Below are positions 40,201-47,684 of a stretch of DNA of 64,000 bases, piece by piece. The notes under the pieces were generated by a model. That model was not told the origin of the DNA. It was given only the letters and a program-made list of their open reading frames with translations, and made no database searches. Within the stretch, counting starts at the first letter, position 1. Every line of letters begins with the position of its first letter. The stretch spans positions 31,130 through 95,129 of the forward strand of contig CAMDKS010000008.1 of NCBI GenBank assembly GCA_945900755.1. The letters are read 5' to 3'. Both the position numbers and the translations under genes were made by a program. Source of the stretch: Bdellovibrio sp. ZAP7 (GTDB lineage: Bacteria > Bdellovibrionota_B > Oligoflexia > Oligoflexales > RGVZ01).

Positions 40201-40344
40201 GTGCATGTCACGGTAAATTGAATTGAGAGTTTCGTCGTTATGAATTTTCTTTTCAACCATTCCCAAATTCATGGACAGGCGCTCCAACATTTCGCGCGTC
40301 TCTCCAAGATACTCATCTAGGACTTCTTTTGGCAATTCAGACAT
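37201..40344 (-). CDS. CheA-type hybrid chemotaxis kinase (Hpt, kinase, CheW-like regions, C-terminal REC)
   Basis: Hpt DMHSIKGSSYLFGF, H-ATPase HLVRNSVDHGLE, GRGVGMDVV, CheW-like regions, terminal REC ILLAEDTAFFRRHVK/VVTDIEMPILDGFEL. ATG at 40344 (MSELPK) preferred over 40365. Confidence 0.94.
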   Translation of the reverse strand: MSELPKEVLDEYLGETREMLERLSMNLGMVEKKIHNDETLNSIYRDMHSIKGSSYLFGFRHIGELAHAMETALDPIRHKLVTVSSSMMDALYGGLDLIGKMTEGISENGAEGDHNTSGLAKLIPLLADLTVSSIGGDLRASNDRTGAQEYIFNHDSPSTSPSSIQSSIQSTSPSSIQSTSPSTTAKGIPSMLTPTPASNQTPTSHIHSGTMGTAPAANPAAPSATKLASPTFTESAPVPQPSKTREFSPASVQAAKTLTGATAGPAMTATPSAAAPSETATSSAGASASVGGGGSAGGGSAGGGSAGGGGHDSGGRKPADDGLAKDDHGGDTSTIRIQVSLLDNLMNLVGELVLVRNQVIQFTDRNADQDFQKLSQRLNIVTSELQNDVMKTRMQPVGTILTKFHRVVRDMSRDLGKKIELKLEGVETELDKTLVEAVKDPLTHLVRNSVDHGLEKPEERRLSGKSETGTVVIRSYHEGGQVIIEIKDDGRGLSRDKIGKKAVEKGLLTEEQLARMPERDVQALIFSPGFSTADKVTNISGRGVGMDVVKTNIERIGGAIDLSSTVNQGTTIRLKIPLTLAIIPALVIKVEGTRFAIAQVKVVELVRVEREKKGSGRIELLQGRPVYRLRGQLLPLIDLCTTLNIKADSPDDLVLKPINNIVVLNSESGMFGLIVDEVVDNADIVVKPLSKMLKNLSTYSGATIMGDGAVVLILDVPGLASAAHLSSGSEETRGATRDLGTDKSLSDAAEYLFVDLGVPGHYAIPLCLVNRLEEFEPKLVEVSGAQRVVRYRDSLLPLIQIGKHLDLPGIGTDTRHVDDRVSIVVVSKLNRLFGLEVKNIVDIVQINSTIDSDLSDRPGIHGSLIHGSEVIVVIDAHKIIDDSVKKISGGSALPQTAFKLRETKAVITTAAKSDADARTMRSTLKILLAEDTAFFRRHVKTFLEVAGFTVVTVVNGEEGFKTLEESRPNEYAMVVTDIEMPILDGFELVKKIRALERTANLPVIALTTRVRKVDIDRGKEVGFNAYLEKFNGEILVQNMDLIFGIVA
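39418..39474. repeat. 15-bp tandem repeat CCTCCCGCACTGCCG in the cheA linker
   Basis: Directly visible; encodes (GGGSA)n on the minus strand. Confidence 0.9.
39800..39882. repeat. Tandem GATTGGATTGATGATGGGCTTGTT-type repeats in the cheA linker
   Basis: Directly visible; encodes Ser/Thr/Pro/Gln repeats (SPSSIQSSIQSTSPSSIQSTSPS). Confidence 0.9.
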
Positions 40345-40588
40345 GTAACATTCCCATCTGAGCACTTAAAAATATAATTAAATTTGCAAACTCGGACGAG
40401 GGCTCCCAAGAAAGCAATTTTGCGCAACACCATCTTACTCATTATTATCTGCCATTTTGAGCAGGTAAGTCAAACGACTCACAATTATTTTGATAGGTTT
40501 TAGGAACCGATTTTTTTAGTCAAGTATCTAGACGCCAAGTGTCATCTGACTGCGTGGAGTAACTCAATAAAATGTATGGCTGTCGAAG

Positions 40589-40709
40589 GCGCTTTAGAAA
40601 ATTCCCCAACCGTCGCCAGCGAATCCTGCCGCGACCTCAGCCGGAGCGTCAACGTTTTCCAAAGGTGCATTTGGCAAATCCCCCAAATTTTCATTTGGTC
40701 GTTCGTTTG
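40589..40709. repeat. 121-bp direct repeat, copy 1 (truncated cheA 3' end)
   Basis: Aligns gaplessly with 44787-44907 with about 6 mismatches by eye; encodes NERPNENLGDLPNAPLENVDAPAEVAAGFAGDGWGIF* on the minus strand. Confidence 0.92.
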
Positions 40710-40806
40710 AATGAATACGGGCAGGCTCGACAAACTCTGGGGCGCTGAGCGTTAAAATTGATTAACAAACATCGTCAACCATGAATAATCGCGAAAAGCG
40801 TATAAT

Positions 40807-41150
40807 GTGTGTTGCTACTACACGATCCCAGGAATAGTTTTCCAGGAGTTTTTGACTGGTTTCGAGAGTGACAAAAAGCTGAAAGTTGCTAGGCATTCCA
40901 TTGAAGGCTTTCCCATCATTTTTGCGGATGAAGAGGATCACTTGCTTGCGTCTCGTATCCGCTCACAGTGTCTGGCCAATTTCACTTGATCGTAGAGGGG
41001 CTTTTTGGGTATTGGTGGTGGCATCAATTATCTAAGATCTTCAAGCTCCAACGAGGTTTTTATGAGGAATGTGCTTTTGTCATTCTCGTGAAATCCTCCA
41101 TATTGCGGCTCTACAGCGATATTACCCGGTTTTCTTACTCAACTCATCCC
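40807..41150 (+). pseudogene. Decayed PIN-domain (VapC-like) toxin fragment
   Basis: IPGIVFQEFLTGFESDKKLKVARHSIEGFPIIFADEEDHLLASRIRSQCLAN resembles the VapC core. A shifted frame downstream gives EILHIAALQRYYPVFLL, resembling a VapC C-terminus. Stops and frame changes lie in between. Confidence 0.5.
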
Positions 41151-41373
41151 GCACAATCTTGCGTATATGCTCATCCGACTCCCGTGGAGCTTGCATGGCT
41201 TCTTTAAGGATTGAGTTCATCAAAGTTTGATAGGGAATGCCCTTTTTCTCGCCCTGTTCGCGAAGCCAGGAAAGAACATCAGGATCTAGCCTACTTGTGA
41301 CCGCAATCTTGGTCGATTGAGGATCTAAGCGCGCGCCACGTTTTGCACCTTTGAATTTAAATTCCTTGTTCAT
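41122..41373 (-). CDS. brnA: BrnA-like antitoxin
   Basis: AVTSRLDPDVLSWLREQGEKKGIPYQTLMNSILKEAM, a BrnA/CopG-like RHH; overlaps the 3' end of brnT. Confidence 0.85.
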   Translation of the reverse strand: MNKEFKFKGAKRGARLDPQSTKIAVTSRLDPDVLSWLREQGEKKGIPYQTLMNSILKEAMQAPRESDEHIRKIVRDELSKKTG

Positions 41374-41629
41374 ACTGTTCCCTTTCGTTACGAGTTGCCT
41401 TACGGGCTGAAATAATCCTGATCTCATCATCATCCTTTTCAACCGTAACAACATATAGAAGTCTGGAACGATCAGAATGTCCTAGATACTCAAAACGCTC
41501 GCCGCTTGCGTGCTTATTGGTATTACTTAACGAGGTCGCATTAAACAACACGGTGGCCGCTTCTTCAAATCAGATGCCATGCTTTTTAAAGTTTGATTCG
41601 TTCTTTTTGGGATCCCAAGTTACTAGCAT
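41357..41629 (-). pseudogene. brnT: BrnT-like toxin gene interrupted by an in-frame TGA at codon 20
   Basis: ATG at 41629: MLVTWDPKKNESNFKKHGI*FEEAATVLFNATSLSNTNKHASGERFEYLGHSDRSRLLYVVTVEKDDDEIRIISARKATRNEREQYEQGI, a canonical BrnT layout with TGA at 41570-41572. Confidence 0.85.
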
Positions 41630-41916
41630 TTGCCGATTATATGACATTGTACGTACAAAAGCAAGGTGTCCCTCCTAAATATTCTGTACAACCGCATTAA
41701 TGAAAACACCTGATTTCATTGACTATTTCCTTCTGCCATGGCATAGCCCTTAGTATGGTTGAGCCTCTCAGAAGTAAAATAGGAGCGAAATGTGACCCCG
41801 ATATCATTGCCGCCACTGAATAAAAAAACATTTTACCAACTCAAAAGCATATCGACCAAAGTGTTTCGCGAATGTGATTCAGAAAAGCAAAGCGAACCGA
41901 TCGTGACTGCTTTTCC

Positions 41917-43311
41917 ATGCGCGAATGCTCACTTGCAGAAGGGGCCTCGGCGATATCCTATATGTGCAGACTTTTTTCGCCGGTTGATTTTGAGCGTCTA
42001 AGGCTGCGCGTTGAATCAGCGGCACGAAACATTGAAAAACTGCGTGAACGGGGACTTTGTCAATCGAGCGAACAGTTTTCATGCGCAGGCGGTATCGAAT
42101 GCCCGTTTTTGCGAGACGCGAAATGCTGTATTTACCCAGCCCGTCCACTTGCATGCCGTAGGAGCATTTCCGTCGAAAGAAGAAGAGAACTGCAAGAAAG
42201 AATATCCGGAGAAGAAGCTGCATTATTGTCACTTAGCCCTACAGCTCCACGCCTACTTCCGGAAGTGATAAGTGATCTCTGGCAAGCAGGAATGCCGTCG
42301 AAATATCATAATATGACCCTCGGCAACTGGGCGTATCTGCGCAATGGTAATCGGCCATCCGTCGACCTTACATGGCAAGACGAGAGCGAAGATTACTCCA
42401 TTTTAGACCGTGCGTTATCCATCCCGACCGAGGCTGATTATTCACCCGATTTTACCGTCTTGAAGCAACATTTGGACGCGGACGAACTATATGATCGGCA
42501 AGTTCCGGGCGGGATCATGCCGACCTTCAATTCTCTGTACAAGCGACGGCTAGGATCGAAGTTCGATTGGGCAAACCGAAAATTCGAGTGGGGCGATCAG
42601 AGCGACGACGGAATGCCCTACACAATTTGGATGTCGGACGACCCTCAAGAACGCCTTATGATGTGGGATGCGGCCAAACGTTGCCGTGGAAAAGTGCTTT
42701 GCGGCGGACTCGGTCTCGGCGTGTTCCCGCAGTTAGCTCTTTCGCTACCGCAAGTAGAGTCCGTTCATATTATCGAAATGGACCCCGATATCATTAAACT
42801 TACCACAGGCTTCTGGAATGACAATCCGTGGCCGGGAATGTCTCAATGTAAAGTAAGCAACGACACAATCGAAAATTATTTGTGTAGGACGGACGAAAAA
42901 TACGACACGGTCTACATTGACACCTGGGACGCGCTCTATCATGAATATCTCCCGCACATTAATGTCCTTGCGACAATGAGTCAGCGGGTTTTAAGGGATA
43001 GCGGAGAAATTTTGCTTTGGGGATATTCGATGATGATTCAGATGTTTCTGAGTACAACGAGAGATCTCTATGATAAAAAACATGAATATTGCACCGCTAC
43101 CGACACCCAGATAGCAAAGATTGAACTTCAGTACCCATTGCTTTTGAAGCTTGTTCTATGGATGCGGAGTCATCCGCGGTGTAACACTTACGAACTATTG
43201 GAACAGGCTTTGATCGTCGCGACGACGTCTGAGTGGGAGCGAGGCATTCTCAAAATTGCCGACGATACAGCAGCGCAAGACTTAGTAAACATGAAGTATT
43301 TCTCAAAATAA
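41917..43311 (+). CDS. N-terminal Cys cluster (YkgJ-like) fused to a spermidine-synthase-like SAM methyltransferase domain
   Basis: CAGGIECPFLRDAKCCIYPARPLACRRS (YkgJ-like), then KVLCGGLGLGVFPQLALSLPQVESVHIIEMDPDIIKL and YDTVYIDTWDALY. Start codon uncertain. Confidence 0.65.
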   Translation: MRECSLAEGASAISYMCRLFSPVDFERLRLRVESAARNIEKLRERGLCQSSEQFSCAGGIECPFLRDAKCCIYPARPLACRRSISVERRRELQERISGEEAALLSLSPTAPRLLPEVISDLWQAGMPSKYHNMTLGNWAYLRNGNRPSVDLTWQDESEDYSILDRALSIPTEADYSPDFTVLKQHLDADELYDRQVPGGIMPTFNSLYKRRLGSKFDWANRKFEWGDQSDDGMPYTIWMSDDPQERLMMWDAAKRCRGKVLCGGLGLGVFPQLALSLPQVESVHIIEMDPDIIKLTTGFWNDNPWPGMSQCKVSNDTIENYLCRTDEKYDTVYIDTWDALYHEYLPHINVLATMSQRVLRDSGEILLWGYSMMIQMFLSTTRDLYDKKHEYCTATDTQIAKIELQYPLLLKLVLWMRSHPRCNTYELLEQALIVATTSEWERGILKIADDTAAQDLVNMKYFSK

Positions 43312-43372
43312 TTTTCAATTTTTATTGATGGAGCGAAATCTTTCCTGCTCACTAAACCATGAAAAATGCAAT

Positions 43373-43400
43373 GCAAATGCATTGCAAATGCATTGCAAAT
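43373..43400. repeat. 11-bp tandem repeat GCAAATGCATT (2 full plus 1 partial copy), each containing the palindrome AATGCATT
   Basis: Directly visible upstream of the AlbA_2 gene. Confidence 0.9.
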
Positions 43401-43425
43401 AGTCGTTGCCATTGAGAGAAAGGTG

Positions 43426-44784
43426 ATGTACGATATACCAATTATGGACAAAATTACATGTAATATTAGAGATATATTAGAACTCGGCGAAGGTCAGTCG
43501 ATAGAGTTCAAGGAATCCCCCTCTAAGTTAGACAAGGAAATTGTTGCTTTTGCAAACGCAATCGGCGGAACCATATATTGCGGCGTTACAGACAGCGGTG
43601 AGGTCGTTGGAACGACGGTAACTAACGCGGTACGCAGTCAGATTCAAGACATCGCTCGAAATTGCGACCCAGCCATAGCAATCTCGGTACACGTGCTACC
43701 TAACAAAATTTTGGCTGTTGAGGTTCCTGAAAGCGATCGAAAGCCACACCAGTGCTCTACTGGGTTTTATCTTCGCATGGGCGCCAATAGCCAAAAGCTT
43801 AAGACATCGGAAGTTTTGGGCTTAATCGGTAAAGGCCAAACTTTTTTTGATTCAAAACTAAATAGTGCAGCCCGTTACCCCGAAGATCTTAGCATCCAGG
43901 CTCTTGAGCAGTATGGGCGAGCATGTGACATTGTGGTCCCGAAGAGGCCGCGGGACCTGCTGCTCAATCTGCACGCAATTTGTTTAGACCCTGCGACAAA
44001 GAAACTTGGGTTTACCAATGCAGGAGTCATTTTACTAGCCGAGGATCCGAGCAAATTCATTCCAGAATGCTATATTACGGTAGTCAAATATACCGGAGTC
44101 GATAAATTTAGGATCAGTGATCGCAAAGATTTTAAAGGGCCGATTCTTGCGCAAATTGAGGCTGCGCTATCATTCGCTAGGCAGCACATCGAGGTTGGGT
44201 ACGAGATTTCGGAGCAAGCTCAGCGGGTGGAAGTACGAAAGTACCCATTAGTAGCCATTCGCGAAGCTTTAATTAATTCACTGGTACACCGCGACTATTC
44301 GTTCAGGGGCACCTGCACTTATTTCTCAATTTATGCAGATCGAATTGAAATCGAAAATCCAGGTGGACTATTGGGAAACTTTACACCAGAGAACATCGAA
44401 GGCAAAAGTATTCGTCGTAACCCCCTACTCGCCGATCTTCTCTTTCGTGCTGGATTTGGGGAAAAGCTTGGCTCTGGTCTTGTCCGGATTCGCGAAGCAC
44501 TACTGGCAAATAGGAACCCTCCCTATCAGTTGGCAGCAACAATGTTTTTTGCGTTAAAGCTGCTCCCGCGAATAGAAAGGTTGAAGGATTTAACCTTTCG
44601 AGCAAGACAAATGGAAATTTTAAGTTTATTACAAACGAATGGACGCGAGTGGAGTTCCAGCGAAATTGCCGCGCAGGTAGGGGCAAGCCCCACCACCATT
44701 ATCCGTGACGTCAAAGACCTAGTGCTGGCCAAACTCTTGGTTAAAACTGGGATCGGCAAATCATCACGATACCGAAGTGGCTAA
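43426..44784 (+). CDS. Schlafen AlbA_2 domain plus HATPase-like domain plus C-terminal wHTH putative regulator
   Basis: EGQSIEFKESPSKLDKEIVAFANAIGGTIYCGV (AlbA_2), IREALINSLVHRDYS and IENPGGL (HATPase-like), C-terminal wHTH. ATG at 43426 (AGAAAGG upstream) preferred over 43366. Confidence 0.87.
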   Translation: MYDIPIMDKITCNIRDILELGEGQSIEFKESPSKLDKEIVAFANAIGGTIYCGVTDSGEVVGTTVTNAVRSQIQDIARNCDPAIAISVHVLPNKILAVEVPESDRKPHQCSTGFYLRMGANSQKLKTSEVLGLIGKGQTFFDSKLNSAARYPEDLSIQALEQYGRACDIVVPKRPRDLLLNLHAICLDPATKKLGFTNAGVILLAEDPSKFIPECYITVVKYTGVDKFRISDRKDFKGPILAQIEAALSFARQHIEVGYEISEQAQRVEVRKYPLVAIREALINSLVHRDYSFRGTCTYFSIYADRIEIENPGGLLGNFTPENIEGKSIRRNPLLADLLFRAGFGEKLGSGLVRIREALLANRNPPYQLAATMFFALKLLPRIERLKDLTFRARQMEILSLLQTNGREWSSSEIAAQVGASPTTIIRDVKDLVLAKLLVKTGIGKSSRYRSG

Positions 44785-44786
44785 CT

Positions 44787-44907
44787 GCGTTTTAGAATAT
44801 TCCCCAACCGTCGCCAGCGAATCCTGCGGCGACCTCAGCGGGAGCTTCGACGTTTTCCAAAGGTGCATTTGGCAAATCCCCCAAATTTTCATTTGGTCGT
44901 TCGTTTG
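44787..44907. repeat. 121-bp direct repeat, copy 2 (3' end of the cheA-like gene 44792-47512)
   Basis: See copy 1 at 40589-40709. Confidence 0.92.
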
Positions 44908-47512
44908 CTTGTTCGACTGGTCCATGAGCCAGATTTTTAAGTAGACCTTTGGGGTCAAATGTCTTGAGGATTCCATGCTTATCTAAAACTGAGAACAGAT
45001 CTAAAATCGATACAACTTTACCATTTACGTCGATGGTGCCAGCAATTTCATCGCGGTCTCGGACGCTAACATCAATGGTTAGTGGTGCGAGGCAGACATC
45101 CTTTATTTCATGAATCATGAATGCAACATAGCGATCATGAATCATAATCACGAACACGGGTACAGGATCTTGCCCGGCTTGAGCGACCCTATCGGTGACG
45201 GTGAGATGCACGGCATCGGTTAGATCAATGAGTGGTACGGTTTGCTCGCGGTAAATGAGCACTTGTCGGCCACCAATAGACTGGAACGACTTGCGTGGGA
45301 ATTCCTCGAGACGGTGGATCATGGACAGGGGGACTCCGAATAGGCCTCCACACCAGAGATCGAACAATAGAATTTCTTGAGTTTTGATTTCGGAATCTTG
45401 GACCGCTTCGTCGTCTGCGCTTGCACCCGCCAAATGGGCGTCATTGACGCCCGCACATTCTGCCAATCCTTCTGCGCTCAAAATAAGGCCAACCCGGCCG
45501 TCACCCATAAACGTCGCTCCGGCGTATACTTTTGCAGCCTCCAAAAATTTGCCAACCGCTTTAACGACAATTTCTTCACTATCAAGAATCTGATCCACCG
45601 CTAACGCAAAGAGAGAGTTCTCACTCTTGACGATGAGGATGTTCTGCAGGTCGCATTTCAGAAAGTTGATGCTTCCCTTAGGGCGCAGTCCTAAGGTTTC
45701 TCCTAGATCCGTGACGGGGATCAGTTCGTCTTCGTAATCAAGGACAAAAGCACCCTCCAGTTGTTTGATTAATGTTGCGATTCTAGCGCCTTCAAGACGG
45801 TACAAGCGGGCAATTTTGTCTTGTGGAATAGCAAAATTACTGCCTGCAGCCTCCACCACCAACGAACTAATAATCATCACTGATTTTGGAATGGGCATCT
45901 GGAGGGCAAAGGTCGTGCCTTTACCTAAGTCCGACTCGATATTGATTCGACCTTTAACCTTTTGGATCGAGGCCCGCACCATATCCATTCCTACGCCGCG
46001 GCCCGACACGTCAGTCACTTTGGCTGCGGTAGAAAATCCGGATTCAAATATTAGTGAGAAAACTTTTTGCGGTGATAACTTTTCAACGTCGGCAGCAGAG
46101 TATAGCCCTCGCTCTACGGCCTTATTTTTTATCATGGTTTGGTTTAGCCCGCCGCCATCGTCTTGGATGCTGATAACCACCTGATCATTGGCCTCAACAG
46201 CGCGAATAAAAATTGTACCCTCGGCCTTCTTCTTGCGCTCAAGCCTTTTTTCTTTGGCTTCAATGCCGTGATCGAGGGAATTTCTGACAATATGAACCAG
46301 TGAATCTGAGAGTGCTTGGGCTAATGAGGTATCGACTCTGAGGTCTTCCCCGTCAATTTTGAGATTGATGGTCTTGCCCAAAGAACGGGCCGTATCTCGT
46401 ACGGTTCTTGGCAGTGATCGGAAGACTTTGGTCAACGGAACCTTTCTGGTTTCCGTTAATTGCACCTGCATGCCACTGTTTATTTTGTGCATCTCATCAA
46501 GGAGCACTCCAAGTTGCTGTACATTGCGATTGCCCGGCATTTCCTTTTCAATCACGCGCACCAATTTATTGACCATGTTGCGAATGACCGTAATCTCCCC
46601 AGAAAGCTCCATAAATTGATCCAGCATTGCCGCAGGCACACTAACCGTTTCCTTTCCGCCAGCTTTGGATGTATCCCCAGCCGTCGCCGTATCTGCTGTG
46701 GCTCCGGCATTCGCCGACTTTTCGTTGGCAACACCAGTCACATCAAAAATTTTGGCCAGCTCTTCTACATTGCCTGTCCACGCCTCACCTCGGCGAAGGC
46801 CGCCGATCATTTGCCCAACTACATCAAAGCCTTTGAGCAAGATGGAAACAATTTCTGGCGTAGCCGTCATCGCTCCATTTTTTAGTTTCGAGAGTAAATC
46901 TTCATATTTATGCACATAGGAGCGAATGTGTGTTGAATCGAGTACGCCGCTCGATCCTTTTATAGTATGAACGAGGCGGAAAATCGTGTTGAGAGTTTCC
47001 ATGTCGCGAGGCTTTTTTTCCATGTCCATTATGAGGGGCTCCAGTTCCTCAACAATGGCGGAAGATTCCTCAATAAATGTTTGCTCCAGCATGATGCGTT
47101 CACGAATCAAGGACTCGCGTTCTGCTGCGTGTTTTTTAATTTCAGCATGTATGGTCGCCGTGGTGGAGGGTTTGCTGAGGAATGCCAAGACCTTTAGGTC
47201 AATGCCTGCAAGAACCTGTTCCTTAGTAATAAATCCGGAAATGATGATGAAAGGAATATCCTTGAATGTTGGCATCATTGCGGCGCGAAGCTCCAAGCCG
47301 TTCATCCCAGGCATCTTGAAGTCAGAGACGACGCAAACGATTTCCGGGCCAAACTCTTTGAGTTTTAGTAGGGCCTCGGCCCCCGTCGAAGCGTATATGC
47401 CATCGTACATGTCAGAGCAGGAATCAAGGACCAGGTCTCCGATATCCTTTTCATCGTCGACCACCAGTAGCTTTAATTTTGAAGTAAGATCTAATTTTTT
47501 TGCTGCACCCAT
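44792..47512 (-). CDS. CheA-type hybrid kinase with N-terminal REC, Hpt, kinase and CheW-like regions
   Basis: REC LLVVDDEKDIGDL/VVSDFKMPGMNGLEL, Hpt FRLVHTIKGSSGVLD, HIVRNSLDHGIE, GRGVGMDMV, CheW-like C-terminal half. Confidence 0.94.
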   Translation of the reverse strand: MGAAKKLDLTSKLKLLVVDDEKDIGDLVLDSCSDMYDGIYASTGAEALLKLKEFGPEIVCVVSDFKMPGMNGLELRAAMMPTFKDIPFIIISGFITKEQVLAGIDLKVLAFLSKPSTTATIHAEIKKHAAERESLIRERIMLEQTFIEESSAIVEELEPLIMDMEKKPRDMETLNTIFRLVHTIKGSSGVLDSTHIRSYVHKYEDLLSKLKNGAMTATPEIVSILLKGFDVVGQMIGGLRRGEAWTGNVEELAKIFDVTGVANEKSANAGATADTATAGDTSKAGGKETVSVPAAMLDQFMELSGEITVIRNMVNKLVRVIEKEMPGNRNVQQLGVLLDEMHKINSGMQVQLTETRKVPLTKVFRSLPRTVRDTARSLGKTINLKIDGEDLRVDTSLAQALSDSLVHIVRNSLDHGIEAKEKRLERKKKAEGTIFIRAVEANDQVVISIQDDGGGLNQTMIKNKAVERGLYSAADVEKLSPQKVFSLIFESGFSTAAKVTDVSGRGVGMDMVRASIQKVKGRINIESDLGKGTTFALQMPIPKSVMIISSLVVEAAGSNFAIPQDKIARLYRLEGARIATLIKQLEGAFVLDYEDELIPVTDLGETLGLRPKGSINFLKCDLQNILIVKSENSLFALAVDQILDSEEIVVKAVGKFLEAAKVYAGATFMGDGRVGLILSAEGLAECAGVNDAHLAGASADDEAVQDSEIKTQEILLFDLWCGGLFGVPLSMIHRLEEFPRKSFQSIGGRQVLIYREQTVPLIDLTDAVHLTVTDRVAQAGQDPVPVFVIMIHDRYVAFMIHEIKDVCLAPLTIDVSVRDRDEIAGTIDVNGKVVSILDLFSVLDKHGILKTFDPKGLLKNLAHGPVEQANERPNENLGDLPNAPLENVEAPAEVAAGFAGDGWGIF

Positions 47513-47684
47513 ATAACACCTCCTAGTTTTGCTTTAGGGTGTTCGGCCTAGCGAAGGATTACTTTAAGTCGGGGTCTAAAAAAGCGCTCGGGGGTTCCTT
47601 GGGCAAATTGGCAAATTGGTCACATTTGCGCAGCTGTGGCAGCGGATTGGAAAATGTTTACAAAAAATATCAGTTTTTTAAAAA

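Noticed and set aside
40542-40733. Minus-strand 63-aa ORF similar to the 44764-44976 ORF
   Set aside because: Both are out-of-frame readings of the 121-bp repeat; the meaningful frame is the cheA C-terminus.
43366-43425. N-terminal extension MQCKCIANALQIVVAIERKV of the AlbA_2 protein
   Set aside because: It is a translation of the 11-bp tandem repeats; ATG 43426 with AGAAAGG is the better start.
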